Source of the DNA: Ifrita kowaldi
Taxonomy: Eukaryota; Chordata; Aves; Passeriformes; Cinclosomatidae
DNA length: 64,000 nt
Direction: 5' to 3'
Assembly (NCBI GenBank): GCA_013398055.1
Contig: VZRS01000232.1
Span: 248,001-312,000, forward strand
In this document: piece after piece, positions 13,701 through 28,700 of the stretch
Numbering within the stretch: the stretch's first letter is position 1
Layout: the number at the start of each line of letters is the position of its first letter
Program-made: the position numbers and the translations under genes
Notes under the pieces: model-generated
The model's database searches: none
Told to the model about the DNA's origin: nothing
Seen by the model: only the letters and a program-made list of their open reading frames with translations

Positions 13701-16700
13701 TACCAGCAAAACATCCAAAGAACAAACGTGGGCACAGAACAAGTACCAGAGATCTTCCAAGGCACTTCATCTTACCACTGAAACACTTTTTACCTTTGCA
13801 CATCCACTTCAGGTCATTACTCAGAATCATCATGTAAAGAAAAAAAACCCCATCCTTTTGCTTAGGAGCAGTTGTAATTTATAGCTCCTATATTGTGTGG
13901 AGCATGACAAGTAAATGTGATCATTTTCCTGCACTTACCTTTCTTGTTAGCAGACTTTTGCGCCTCATTCCACAGGCCTCCAGCTGGAGACGCCCCCGCA
14001 ATGCCAATTCAATTAACATACAGCCACGCAATCCCGAAGAGATGCAATCGTTCCAGAACGATGTGTAACCCTGTGAAGAACGAAAGACAGTAAGATATCT
14101 CTATCTCCACCCGAAAGTGAACAGAAAAAGGGCCTTGCTGCGTTCTGTAAGCAGTTCTCCTGCTTTCACACTTTTGAAGTGGCATCACTAGTCACTATCA
14201 TTCCCGCCCCGAAAACATGAAAGAGAAACAGTATCATCCTCTATTAGTTTTGACACACAGTCTCTGCCTTTTGAAGAACTGGGAATCCTCAGGAAAATGA
14301 TACAGAATGAAAGGGGGAGATACCAAGAACCATGAGGTAGTTCTATACATAGTCAAAATAAACACACGACATTTTTAAGACATCAAGCTTTTGGCATTAC
14401 TGACATCACACAGCCTTACGAGTGACTGAGAAACATCAACATGATTTTACATGCATAAACAGCATGGCACTGATAAAGCAATAATAACGTGAAAATGGAT
14501 ATTAAGTTAACCATGGAGTATACTGGAAAGCACAAATGTGGCAATCAGCACAAATCACAGAACAGATTCTTTCGACTCGAACATTGTAAACTAAAAGACA
14601 AAAGCTTTCAAAGAAATATTTGGAACAGCTACCATTTTGCCATTTAAATCCTTTGAAAACATATCTTTTTACAGATTGAAGCATCTAGCTCTTATACAAA
14701 CTGCAAAGCTGCAAACCACATTTGTTTTATGAACCACACCATACCTACCATGATTTATCTCTATTTCTGAATTGACAGCTGTCTCCTTAAATGGCAGAAC
14801 AGATCACTTGACTCAACACATTTACTCATCAGTATCTAGAAACACAACTATTGACTTTTGTACTCCATTGTTCAAGAGTTATGATCAAAAAAAACTTACA
14901 AAAAGAATTCTCTTTCATCTACGGAGTAGCCAATAGCGTTCTTGAATATTTTTAAATATTTGAGTATCTAAGACAAAGCAAAATCATTGAGAAATGTTCT
15001 GTCTTTGGAGAAATGTCCGCAGAAATGTTTGATACGATTCATAAAGATCTTTCCAAATTCCTCTAGTGAAGCACTTCTGAAAATACTGACTTTGGAATAC
15101 TTCACAGAAAGGTGCTGTACACAAGACAAGGCAGGGGGGAAGAGCAGAAGAGAGCTCTGCTTTTCATAAATTTGTCTTAACCAATAACCAAGACTAGCTT
15201 AAATCAAGAGCAAGACAATTTTACTTTTTGCAGACAAAAGCTGCCAATACACAAAGATACAAGATGCACATATCCCAAGTCCACTAAATTTAAAAACCAG
15301 TCTCTAACTAATGCCATCAAGTACAGATATCCAGGAACGTGAGACTATTTACTTCAATTTTGCACTTAGCTATTTTCAAGAGCTGTATTATATAGATGAC
15401 CAACACTTCTGAAAAGTCTACAAAAGCTCTGAATCTCTAAGGTAATTACCCAAATGGGTCCCATATATTCATTTAAAACACCATAAATATAAGTTTGGAA
15501 AGGCATTTGAGAAGTTATCTAATCAGCCTTCTACTCTAGAGTTGACACTTTGCAAATATCAGCTACTCTTATGATGCCATCCTGTAGTTGAGATTTTGGT
15601 TGGCACCAGACATTTCTTTGCCAAATAACAGACACGATAAGGTTCAGTATTTGCTTGAGCATGAAGAGATATGACTCCCACATTCTATTTCCAATCAGTT
15701 TCTTTACATAATAATTTCTGAAGTCAGACAATACATACACAAACTAAAAATCTACTGCACAAACTCACAGGCACAATATATTTGCACTTCTTTATATTCA
15801 CAGAAAGTTTCACATTATTACACAAACAGTTAAAGTGCTGATGCTTTTTCCCCTTCTTAGTAATGAAAGCTGAATTTATTTTTTAAATTACTATTTTTCA
15901 ATGAAGTGATATTAACTACACCACTCCCAGCATCAACTACCAGATGTAAACTCCTTCATTCCAGTAGTTAACATGGATGGCCATAGGTTGAGGGTTGCAG
16001 AGAAATAAGGGCTCGTAAGATAATTCAGGTCGAAAGCAACACAGGAGTCTCTAGTCCAACCTCCTGCTGCAAACAGGCTCAGTTATGAAGTCAGGCCAAG
16101 TTGCTCAGGGTTCTATTAAAGCACATCTCAAAAACCTCCAAGGATGGAGACTGCACACCCACCCAACAGTTTTTAACCAAGTGATCCTGAAAGACAGCTC
16201 AAAAAGATTATATCCTTCATCAATGGAGCTGCGTACTCTGGTGGGTTAGATGACATTGAAGTCATGAGAATGTACACTGTGTCACCATCTTCGTATTTTC
16301 TTTCTGTCCTCCAGGCTCAGAGTTCACAGGCAATCCTCTAGAGAAGTACCATTGTATTTCCATACACAGAAATTGCAAAGCTATAAACAATTAGGAAAGA
16401 CATTTTTTTCAATCCATTAAACTGCTCTTTCCAGATTGTTCAGGTAGATGAACTGGTTGATTTTGACACCTACTGCAAAGATACCAGACAATCGAAGGAA
16501 CCTTCACAGAATATCGGTTTTAGTCTAACTAAATCATCCTGTAACTCGAAACTTCCTGGAGTAACTAAAACTGAATAGAAGACACTTATCTTTTGACACT
16601 CCAAACACCCTCTTGACACCTACTTTAAATGGCATATAGCATAACTAGAAAAGGTGCACAAAAGAGAAACAAAGAGGTGGAGATTAATAATATATGGAGA

Positions 16701-19700
16701 GGTAGAACGGCAATATAGAATAAAGCACTATTTGTAAAGGAAACAAGGGCTAAAAGGTGATAAACAAAGCTAGCTCATAGGTTAGGAGTCAGTAGCCAAC
16801 TTCTTTTCTGTTTTTCCATTAAGTTGTTTTAACAGGAAGGCAAAAGTTTTTTTAAAATCCTTTAAAAAGCAAGATCAATAATGAAGTTTGACAGACAGCA
16901 ATGGATCTGTAAACCACACGTGGACCAGGATGAAGTCAATTACAATGTACAATGTAATCCTGAGCCCACCCTCTCCCTGAATGTGAACTGGCCACTGCTC
17001 ATTACACAGCACATGTAACAAGACAGGGAAGTAAAAACTGTTCAGTTATTCCAAATTCCTAGCAGTCTGAAAACCCTTGACTGAAGATCAAACACCATTA
17101 TTTAGAAATGCAACTCATTCCACTATTTAATGCTCTTAAACAGCACTAGTTTTCTCACAAATACAACACCAAGTATTTTTACACTACCTGTCTTCCTGCA
17201 AGTCTTGTAGTTTTATAAACTTTCTAAATCAAAGAAATACTTATTTCATTAAAGTTGCTAAGCAGCAGGGGGGAAGACTTACAAAGCAGGAGATTATTTT
17301 TATCTGACAGCAATCACACTAGAATAGCACTTTAAGCTATGAATAGCTTGCAAGACAAAATTTTAAATCTACAATGACTCAAAGATCAAAAAACTGTTTA
17401 CAACTGTCATGTTTATTTACACAAACACAGCACAAAAGCATTTTTCATCAGACGTGACCTAGAAACTTTCAGCTAAAAACTAGTTTTGCTAGACAAGCAT
17501 AAAGGGAAATAAGAATAAAGTTTACACCAAATACTTGTTACCATATTAACTTTGAAAGCTCAGACTTTCCACCCTGGTATGGCAAAGCAAAGAGCTAAGA
17601 CTAAGATTCTCTTTCCACTTTAAGAATAAGTTATTAAAAATCCATGTTCATTAGGCCATTTCTTTCCCACCAGCTATGGGATTTATTCACTTCCTCTTAT
17701 TCCCTTCCCTTCTGCCTGACTTCCAGCTCACACAGGTATTCCTGTTCAGTTATTCATTAATCACTTGAAACTCCTTATTACATAGTCCACTGTATAACAA
17801 AGGCCAATTACCTGAACTACCTTTCCACTTCCTGCTTCTACTTAGTCTCTTTAGAGCCACGAATTTACTTGAGAGATTTTAAAATTCAAAAGGTTGTTTG
17901 TAAATTTTTTTTCTTCAAAACGCTAACACCTTATCTCTGATCCAAGAGGGCACTGCAGCCATGACCACTGTAACTTCACAAGTATGTCAAAAAAACAGAG
18001 TGAGAAGACTAACGTGATCAGATGCGCCTAAAGGTACTTGGTGTCAAGTATGTTAGTGACTTCTACATAATTAAGGCTGCTTTAAGACTTGCAAAAAACT
18101 TCAAAATCATTTCACTTAAGCACAAAACAGCCAACCTTCACAGAGCAGTGACTCTCACCATTAACCTCTCACATTGCTACTACTCAGCTGCCAGGCTACT
18201 GTCACACTAGCTCCATTTGAAACAAAAAACCAAAAAATTACTAAAAAAACGAACAAACAGAAAGACCCCCACTGAATGAACCATCACTATTCTCTGTTTC
18301 CCAAGTGCAATTTAAAGTTACCCAGCAGTAACAGCCAAAAAAATGCAATTAAGTTGCAGATGTCATTTTACATTTATATAGACAGAGAAGTAACCCCTAA
18401 TGGATTGCAAAGTTAAATTAGAAAAAAAAAAGGAAAGAACAAAAAAAGAAAACTTTCTAAATAAAATATAGAACAAAAGACTCACAAAAGACCGGGTAAT
18501 CTTTTACTCAAGAATACTTTGTTTTATATGTCAGAGCGGCTAAGAGTTGCTCTTCCCACTACAGAAATACACATTCTCTCTCCACGTCTTCAGTTAACTC
18601 AGAATAGGTCAACAGCAGTTCTACTATACCTGGCACAGACAAGAAAGGAGAATGGCAGAGTAAAAAAATCCATTAAAATTACCTCAGATTCAAGAGAAAG
18701 GAAAGAAAAGTGCTTGCAGAGTTACAACGCTGAGGCTTCAAAATACAAACATGGTAATATAAATAAATATGATGTGTTTAACTCACGTGGTTAAGGGCAC
18801 CTGTTTACAGAACACAGACTGTAGCTGCCAATGCATTCTATCCAAAGAGTCTCAAGCTATGGCGATTACTCTGCAGATCACATTGCAAATGGAAATCAGC
18901 TTCATGCACCTTTTGAAAAAGCATCATAAAATCACGTAATGGTCTGCAAAGATAACTCATGGGTTACAGCCGCCTGCTCACCAAAAAATAAAGTATTTTT
19001 TTATTTTAGCACAACAGGTCCCTCAGGCCCATCCTCAGATCCACACAGCATCATACTGAGTATCACAGGTCAGTGTTAGGTCAAAGTTTTGGCCCTGACT
19101 CAGACTCAATTTACATTTACGAAGAACCACAACAGAAGTTTCTCTGGGATAATGCACATAACACTGCCCAGTTTATGCTTCTCTTAGTAAAAGCCCTTTT
19201 ATTTTACATTCAAACTTAATAGTGCTCCTCAGACCCTCAGCTAGCACCCTCTACTTAAAAATAAAACTAAAACATCCATGGTAAACAAATAAACCAAACA
19301 ATTGAAGGGAACCTTCTAAAGGAGAAACATCATTGCAGCTACCCAAACCCCTGAATTCCTGTTCTCAGGAAACTCCAAATTTTTCTTTTATGAAAGACAC
19401 AAACAAAAGGACTTTGAAATTTGGTACAGTTCTGAAACCTCGTGTACAGACAAAACAAATAAAATGTTGGTTAAACTCTTTCCAGCCATGACAGCTCAAT
19501 CCAAGGGGAAGATGGCCAACTAACAGAAAGCAGAAGTGAACAATTACAGCTCCTGAGGAGTTTGGAAGTCCCAGCTCCAAGGTATTACACCTTACAGTCT
19601 AGCCAGAAGACATCAAATCCTTAGTTTCAGGGTTTATCAGCTAGGAGGCACAATCCAGGTTAAAGAAAGCTTTCACATTAGCAAACAGTAAATTCTGAAT

Positions 19701-22700
19701 TTACAGGCAGCCTGTTCTCTATTAGAATAGTATTTCAGAAAAAAAATTGCAACAAGTTCTACCTGGATGATGAAAGATAAGAAAAATTAGACTTCCCAAA
19801 CTTGCTGGAGTTTGCTGTTACTTTTATTACTTCTGCATAGATGGCCCTCAAATACTCTGCTGAGCAATATAAAAGCTCTGAGACACAAGACTATTGGTTT
19901 GTTTATATACAAACAAGCGTTGAGCTTTCCCAAACAGGGGTTTCTTCCTTGCTATCTATTCTTTCCAACATACGGCAGACTATTTTCATGGTATGTCCTC
20001 CGGAATCACAGATGACAAACATACTGAAAAATATTCCATGCTTGCTGGGATCGGGGGAAGTTACTGAGGACCATTATCTCCAGGTCCAATTAGGGATCCT
20101 CGCCAAAAACACATGCCAGAATAATAAATATAGAGTTTGGAGACACATAAAACACCTGACATTCAGTTCTACTCTTCAGATGAGAACAAGAGGAAACAGT
20201 TGTCAAGACACATGTAAGTCTGAGATGGACTAACTAAATTGGATGTGGAACTTGGAAAAAAAAAAACTTTTCAAAGTCAGTTCAGGTCATCTGTAGAACT
20301 GGACAAGGTAAATTGAGTCATCTGCTGGTATAAATTTTCTATGAGCTGCTAGTCGTGTTGAATAGCACAATTAGCAAAGAGTCTACTTACATCTAACATT
20401 TACACAGCAGTGTCATGGAGGGAAAATGCACCTGCATGCTCACTGTGCATAGTTAATTCTAAGAAAGACTCATGTTCTACGTATACATAAACTCAGATTT
20501 CTTTTCTTAGACGTACTAAAAGTGGCAAAGAGAAACACCAGGGGAAAAACACCAGGAAAAGGAACAGGACAAAATGATACCCCAGCGTTGAATTACTTTC
20601 CCAGCACAAGCAACTCTTGTGAATCACTGCTTTTTACCTTGGAGAGATTCATTCCAGTTTTACTGACCTTTCAAGTCAGTATCACCACATCTCATTTCAA
20701 CCTTGCACAAAAACCTGCAGTTTGGAATTGGAAATGGGATGTCCTCCACCATATCTTCATTTTTAGTCATTTGAGGACTAAACCCAAGGAAGCAGCACAA
20801 TGCCTGAACTGCTGCTGAAGACAAAAGTATTTCTTCAGTCCAGGGAACATTGCTGTTCTCTCTCCTGAGCCCACAGCAGCATTTGTGTAGTCAGCCAGAT
20901 GAGAAAGTGGTCTTTCTGAGAGCTAAAGGCCAGTTTCCTCACCTGATTCACCATGCAGGTGAACAAATTTCAGAGACAGCATGGGAAAGGGAAGGAATGT
21001 GCTTGGGACAGACAGCAAAATGTAACAGCATCCCATTCAGTGGCAACCCACACTTCCACAGATAAACTGCATTCAAATCCTGAGTAGTTTTTATAACCTG
21101 AATAGTTTCAGTTAGAACTTAGTCTTCAGGGAAAAAGAACACTACTGGGATACCTGTGCTAAAGCCATTCACGACTAAAATCTGCTCAGAAAATACAAAA
21201 AGCATAAAGCTTAAGGTATCACACACTATTCATCATTACCTTCAGCTCCCCGTTTTGGACTTCAGCAATGACTACGCTGATTATCATAAATTGGAAGTTA
21301 TATTATTTAAATTTGACAAGACAGCAATAGCATCCCTTTCTGATTCTCTGAAGAAACAGCAAGTTCTTTCAGAGGCGCCTACTAGCCTATTATTAGCCAA
21401 CACAAAGCACAGAGAGAACATAATAACGTAAAATCATCATCTGTCACCCATTTGAAACATACTGCAAAAGACAAGCAGAGACAATTTATCTTGAAATAGA
21501 GGCTGTAGAAAGTTGTATTTCATAATGGACTTAATCACAATTGTGACAGAAATGTCACTTTTTTAGTCAAGGAGTTCCTTCCTTAGTAGTAGTTCTGTGA
21601 TCGCAGAAAGACAGCTGGGGAGAACAGAAAGTAAAGGATTAACAGCATACACTGTCCAGGTGCCCTGGAGCAGGTGAAAAGTTATCAGGAACTTTAGTCT
21701 GCCACAGTTTTCATGTCAGAGATGACTGCTTCCTTCCCCTTGCACCCTATCTCCAGTGTAAGAATCAGTCACAAGAAACTTTACAACTTTAATCTGCTTC
21801 ACAGATATGACTGCTCTTGAAACAAACACTGCCTAAAAATATTTTGATTTTAATGAAGAGTACTAGTGGAGTGAAAGGCATTGGGCTATCATATTCCCCC
21901 AAAAGACAGCAACCATCTTAATACACTGCTTCCTTTATGTAGTCTCTCTACAACTACTACTATTACTGTGAGTTTTTGAAAGCATTTACCTGAAGAACTT
22001 CTACAACACATCTCCTTAAAGCTGTTCCCAAATCCAAATAAGCAAAGAATAAAATACAAGCAGAACATATAGAGATAACAAAACAGATAACAGATAACAA
22101 AAGTACTTGGTTTATTATAAATAATGTTTTAGCATAGAACTTAAATTCCTTCTGTTGACCCAAAAAGCCTGATTTTAAGAATTCCAAATGCATCTATCAC
22201 CAGCATTCTTCTACAACGGAAACACTGCATCCTCTTGGATTAAATGGAGATACCAGCTGACAGCACTAGGAGAGGACAAGGAACAGTACAGAACATTGCC
22301 TTCTAACACCTGCACATGATTCTGTTGCTCCTGTCCTTCCTAGCTGAAGGTGAAACTGCTGATTGGAACTGCTGATCGCAGAAAGATAAACTGTCTGATA
22401 TTGTTGCAGGTAAGAAACCTCTTCTTTGTGATAACACAACTACAAGCAGAAATCTCAGGCAAATCAAAGTCAGTAACTGAGTTACTGGGCAATAAAACTA
22501 AGCATTAACTTACAGATTCTTTAGATATGAAAACTCTTAAAAGTCAGTAATTTATTTAGGAACATCATCGTTCTACAAGGAACAACTAATACACTTTTGC
22601 ATGGGGTAGGAGCCAGCAAGAGCAATGCTATAGATGCTTGATTTAATGCTTAGTGTGTTTTATAAAGCATTTGTCCAAAAAATCTGACACCTGACTTTTT

Positions 22701-25700
22701 CAGTCAAAAAATTCAATTACATCATTTTTAGATTATCCCTTAGAAATAATGAACACCAAAAAAAAAAAAAGAAAATTTAAAAAATGAAGTATTTTCTTCT
22801 AGCGTACTGTTACAAGAAGCTTCACAATGTAATAACACGCAAACCAGTCTTGGAAGAATGAACACTAAATTCAAGAAAGTCCAAAAACTTTTCCAAGTTC
22901 TCAATGACAAACAGAAATGCTGGTCAATACCAGAACTCTTCTTCTGTACCCAGCCAGCATTTCTTCCACCTCAGCTAGACCCTTATACAGACTTCGGTGA
23001 ATCTCTGATTCAGCTTCAGTAGCCTTAGACAGACTAAACATATAAAGCACCCTGAAGTCTAGTGAGAACCAATTAAAAGTCTTTCTGCCAGCCTAACTAA
23101 ACGTATTTATAACAATGTGGGAAAAAATGCAAACAACAGAAAACAATTACAAAAGTCAAGAAAAAGGAAAAACTATTGCGACATTTATCAAAGACAGGCT
23201 GGAATGTCCAAAATTACTTGAATTCTCAAGGTAAAAGCAGACTGCTCTCACCATAGATATCTTACATGAACTGATCCATTTTCATCTTCAGGGAACCAAA
23301 AAGATCTGTTCTTTTCTTTCCAGTGCAGGTTATTGTAATTTATATCAACCCGAATGTAAGCATAATAACAGCACAGAAGCTGCAGCTGACAGTAAGTCTC
23401 AAACAAGAGAAGCTGACATAATCAAATTATGTGTGTGCTTTAATAACCCTGAGATTCTTACTTTCTAATATACATTCAATATATGTCTTTCATTTTATTA
23501 ACTCCAATAGCTATCAACTTATTACCTCCAAGAAAATCTCATACTTCACAACACTACAGTACTGCACAAAGCCAGACAAATTTAAACAAAAAACCAAATT
23601 CAGCTTCTCTGGCAGCATTCTTTGGCTAGTCCCAGATCAATTTCTCCTGGCAAGGAACTGTGCACAAACTGAAAATAAAATGTTCAGGGTTAGGGTGTCT
23701 TGCTTGAATAACTCTTCCATAATAGTTTCAACCTTTTTCCCTCTCAATGGACTTATCAGACAGAGAGAAAAAAAACCTCCACAATTCTGGAATACAAGAA
23801 TGATGGTTAAGCTGAGACCACATTGAATTTTTTTTCTTCATGTTTAGATTCCAAGACAACTAGCAATCCTGAAACATAAAACTGAATTTTGCTTCAGACA
23901 GCAGCATGATTCAATAAAATTCATAATTATTAGCAAATTACTAAAAGATAAACCCTCTATTTTCTTTACGAAATGGTTTTCACATCTACTGTCCATCATA
24001 CATTGATTTTCACTGCTTCCACAGACCAACTTGTTTTGAAACATTTGGTTAAAGACATGACCCAGCTTCACTTGACATGAATACATTCAGAGAAGGCTAT
24101 TTTTTATGTATTATACAGATAAATGTATTTAATAAACAAAAGCGAGAGTTTCATTTTTCAGATATCTCTAAAATGGATAACAAAGGAATTTCAGATTCAG
24201 TAAAAGAAATAGCTGGAAAAAACATTTTGAGGACATTATGAATACAAAATAATTTTAGGAGACATTCATGCCTTTTACCAGTCATCCCTCAGAAATCACA
24301 GAATCATATCCTGAAATCCTGTATCCATAACCTCAGGTGGAAGGGAATCACAAGAATCATCAAGCCCAACTTCTGGCCCTGCACAGGACAGCCCCAACAA
24401 TCTCACTATGTGCCCGAGACATTTCCAGAATCTCCTTCCCCCTTACATCCAGTGTTGCCCCATCCCAACTGCAGAATCTGACACTTGCCCTTGTTAAACT
24501 TCATGGTGATACCCAATCCTCTGATTTGTCAAGGTCTCTCTGCTGGGCCTCTATGACTTCCAGGGAGTCAACAGCTCCTCTCAAGTTGGTGTCATCAGGA
24601 AACTGAATAGTAATACTAAAAAGATAAAAACAAGGTGCCCAAAACCTCCCTTTTTTTTTTTTTTAGCATTTACTTTAGTAAATGCTAAAAAAATATTCAA
24701 GTAAAACACTTCTATAGGAATACTCTGGATTTTCTCATGTGTCAATGGAAAAATATTCAAACTTCAAGTCATGTGCAATTTAAATAAACTGGATTCCTCT
24801 CCACATTAGATTAGGTCTTTTTCAACCTATACCTAGCTAGCTCTTTCCCACAAATCTGACTTTTCCAGTAAGACACCACCTTCTCAACCCAGAAACTTGC
24901 AGGAACATCTAATAATACTTCCTAACCTACGAAACTTTCGAAAATTAAGAAGAAAAAGGCAAGTCAGACTGCAGGGGTGTTTATTATTGGAATACTACAA
25001 GGCGAGGACTTTGATGTTTGACTCCAGTCCCTCCTGATTTCCTCTTTACATGCAAATGAAATCATTAGTCTTTTTACTGGAACATAAATTGTACTCTAGT
25101 TATAAATAGAAGATAAGTTAGTGGGGGAATCTCTGAAATGTTCTGACAGTCAAACATAGAAATACTTTAGGAAAGCATGCATACATATTCTACAAAGCGC
25201 AGTATTCTTGACAAGCAACTTGTCAGGTATTTGATTAACCTGCCACTGCATTTAGGAATAAGTAACACACAGCAACTGCTGTCAGGCGCTGAAAGCCAAA
25301 TGTTATTGCCCACATTTTCAAGCACGTACACAGGCAAATGTTACACAGGCACATCTCTCATTAAAATGAAGATAATAAACCTAAATTTGCTAAGGAGGAA
25401 GCAACTAGCACACACATACTGCTGAACCCTTATGAGACCTCTGATTAAATCAACATTTAAAAGTCTGACTGATCATTTAGAAATGAAAAGACAAACTTAG
25501 AAGCCCAACTTTCTTCATGATTAAGTGTATACACAAGCAGATAATGACTTCAAATATTTGCATGACTCTTGCAAAGCCACTTTCCATCACGGTCCAATCT
25601 CTATTCTGCATATTGGTGCAAAATTAAGACGTAATTAATTAGTTTGTTCAATAGCCTTTGATTTCAACAAACTGATTTCTACTCTACCTCCAATAGTCAC

Positions 25701-28700
25701 TCAATGTAAAATCTGATATTTATATGAAAGATGTGTTTAATTAGAATTTAGTGTCTCCTAGTGCTGGGCTGAGCCTGGGTGGCAGCTAAATCCCACATAA
25801 CTGCTCCCTCAGTCACTTTGGCATGGGGGGAGAGAATGGGAAGGCTGTAAGTGAAAAAACAAAAGTAAGTGATGCCAAACACTTGCTCAGTACCTCCCAC
25901 AAGCAGACTGATGCCCAGGCGGTCCCCAAGCTATGACAATCTACCCTGCTCTCTCCACTCTTTCTATTGCTGACCATGCCATTGCACAGCCTGGGGTATC
26001 CCTCTGATCAGTTGGGGTCTGCTGTCCTGGCTGTCCCCCCATCCCAGCCTCTTGCAAACCCCACTGAGAGGGGGGCAGAGTGACAAACAGAGGTGGCCTT
26101 GATGCTGTGCAAACACTGCTCAGCAACAGAAAACACAGGGTGCGTGTTATCACCACTGTTTTGTGTTATCAGCATTGTTTTGGCCAAAAATAAAAAATAT
26201 GGAACCATGCTGGCTGCTATGACGAAAATTAACTCTACTCCAGACAGGTCCAGTACACTTCTCTTAAAAACAGTAGGAAAAACCTGAATCTGGTATGTCT
26301 TTCTAATACAGACAAAGCAGGTCCCTTATTAGCTAAGTAAGAGATGGAGGTTTCACTAACTTTGACTAGCTAGACCACACTGATTAAAATTCTAATTCCC
26401 TCCTCCAGTCTTATAAATACAGTGTATCTGCCCCCAAATAAAACATCTACCGTTCTCCTCTATTCTACCTTTTCTTTTACAGCAGTTACAATTAAAACCA
26501 CTGTAGAAGAAACAATACAGGTAAAATGCTGTATTATTTCAAACTGAGGAGCCGCACAACGCTTAATTTTGAGTAATCTGCATCCGGTCATTAATGTGGA
26601 TGGAATTCTACAGTCATGTTTTGGGTCTTCAAGAAACAGGGTACATAAGGGAGAGAGATTCCTCCTTTCTTTGTCAAATCTCACCCATTTTTCTTTCAGA
26701 TTTTTTCAGAACAAGCCTCTAGTTTCTCACTTGTTTTGCTTGCCCAGGTGCAAACAATTTTCAAGAAACAGAGTATCCCATAATAATGCCATGTCAACAT
26801 CTTTGTTGTGAGATTAAATAAAAGTCCATCCACTGCACGGTTCTCACATTAAAAGGAACAAGTTCCTCCATTTAGTATTTAACATATACTAACTCCAAAC
26901 TGAAAGTCTTGGCCATGGCCTACAGAAGCTGCTAAAGCTGGAATTCCATTTAAATACCCAGCTCAGGCAAAGTTGTTGCAGTTAGCCCTTCCTCGGTGAT
27001 CAGTACAGACAGAACATCCACCTGACATTTGCCTCAAGCTACACAATGAGTATCGTACACCTGTCTTGGTCACTGTGCACTGCAGAAGATAGAATACTGA
27101 AATTACAACACAGTATGTACAGAATGCTTCTCTCCTGGTAGAGACTGCCCAGTGAGGAAGCCCCATGGTAAAACCAAGTGTCTATTGAAATAAACAAATG
27201 GAAGTGCAATGTGCTGTGCTGTACAAGAATGACAAGCTAAATACAAACCTTCTGCTAAAACCATGTACAAAAGACAGCCTAGCAGCTAAGGACTCCAAAA
27301 ACCATAACTACATGATGCTATCTAGTAAGACCATAAAGGCAGATGACTAGAAAGTATATAGCAAAAAGCAGCTCACAAGTGCTTAAAAGAGTATCAGCAA
27401 CAGAAAGATATGCAAAAAGCCTGACAGCTAATTTCCCAGTGTGATGAATAAATCCTGTAACATCCACAAATAAAAAAAGAGCTTTGAATGTATTCATTTG
27501 AATGAATGCCTCTCCCGTTACAAAGATCTACTAACTTATAGGTTGTATTATCTCAATGGTTCATCACAAACAGGGGAGGAAAAAGTGGGAAAAAAAAGGG
27601 TGAAATGCAGTAGTTTAGCGTATGCTGTACTGGGAGAGGTGGGAAAGACCTGGCATGCACAATGCTGGTTCACACTCAGACTAACAGCTTAGTAATAGTG
27701 CCACACACCTTTGTGCTCCTACTCATCCAGGCTTACATACAGTGCAGATGGAGGAAGAGAGCAGTTGAGAACTGTGCAATCTCATAATTTTTATGTCTGA
27801 AAAGCGCATGAGAAATCCTTCTGCAGTAACATTTCATCAATAATTCTGAGACAACGCAAGTTACTGAAATTTATCTAAGAACTCTTCGCAAGCCAGAAAA
27901 AAAACCAGTTAAAAGTTGCACATGGCTAGTTATTTTCTTCTTTTACTAAAAGTTATGAAAAAATGGACTGAGAATGTTGTCTGTGCAGAGGAACCCAAGC
28001 CACACATTTACTCCAGACTAGCTTCCCCTCTTCCCAATAATGCAACACAGGGATGAGTATGTGCTGTAGTAATTACTTGATCTGTGAGAACGTAATTCTT
28101 AAATATACTGTCTACAACACTTAGTGTGGTCATTTTTTACCCTTGCAAAGAAGTCTTGTTACATGGACCTTGACTAACTGAAATAAGTGCTGTAATACTT
28201 CGTCCACATTAGGATCAAAGAACACCTGAAAAAATACCACTACTTCTTTAACACAAAATATTATTTTCAGTGTCATGATTATTTCCCTTCTAGCGGTAAA
28301 GGGCAAAACTTTCTTATATATACTTCATGCAAAATTTTTAATAAAAGCAACTTCCTATAGGGAGAGGAAGAAGAGTTATGGCGTGTTTTTACGAGTGCTC
28401 AAGTTAAAGCTTTGTTTAAGAGCACTTTAAAAACTGGAAAGCACTACTAAAAAGGCTCTGACAATGCTTTTGTCTTTGCCCTACTCTAGACAGCTTGCCA
28501 TAAAAAAAGGGACTTTGCCACACTCAAAGTGATCCATCGAAAAATAATACAGATTACAGATTAACCATGCTAGGAGAGCAGGGATAACCACATCAAATGC
28601 ATGCAAATGATTCAAAATCAGCATATCCTCCAAAGAGCCCAAAAGCAGGATTTATTCAGCAGCACAGTAAAGAGGCACTTCACTGATCTTGTAGCAAAGA

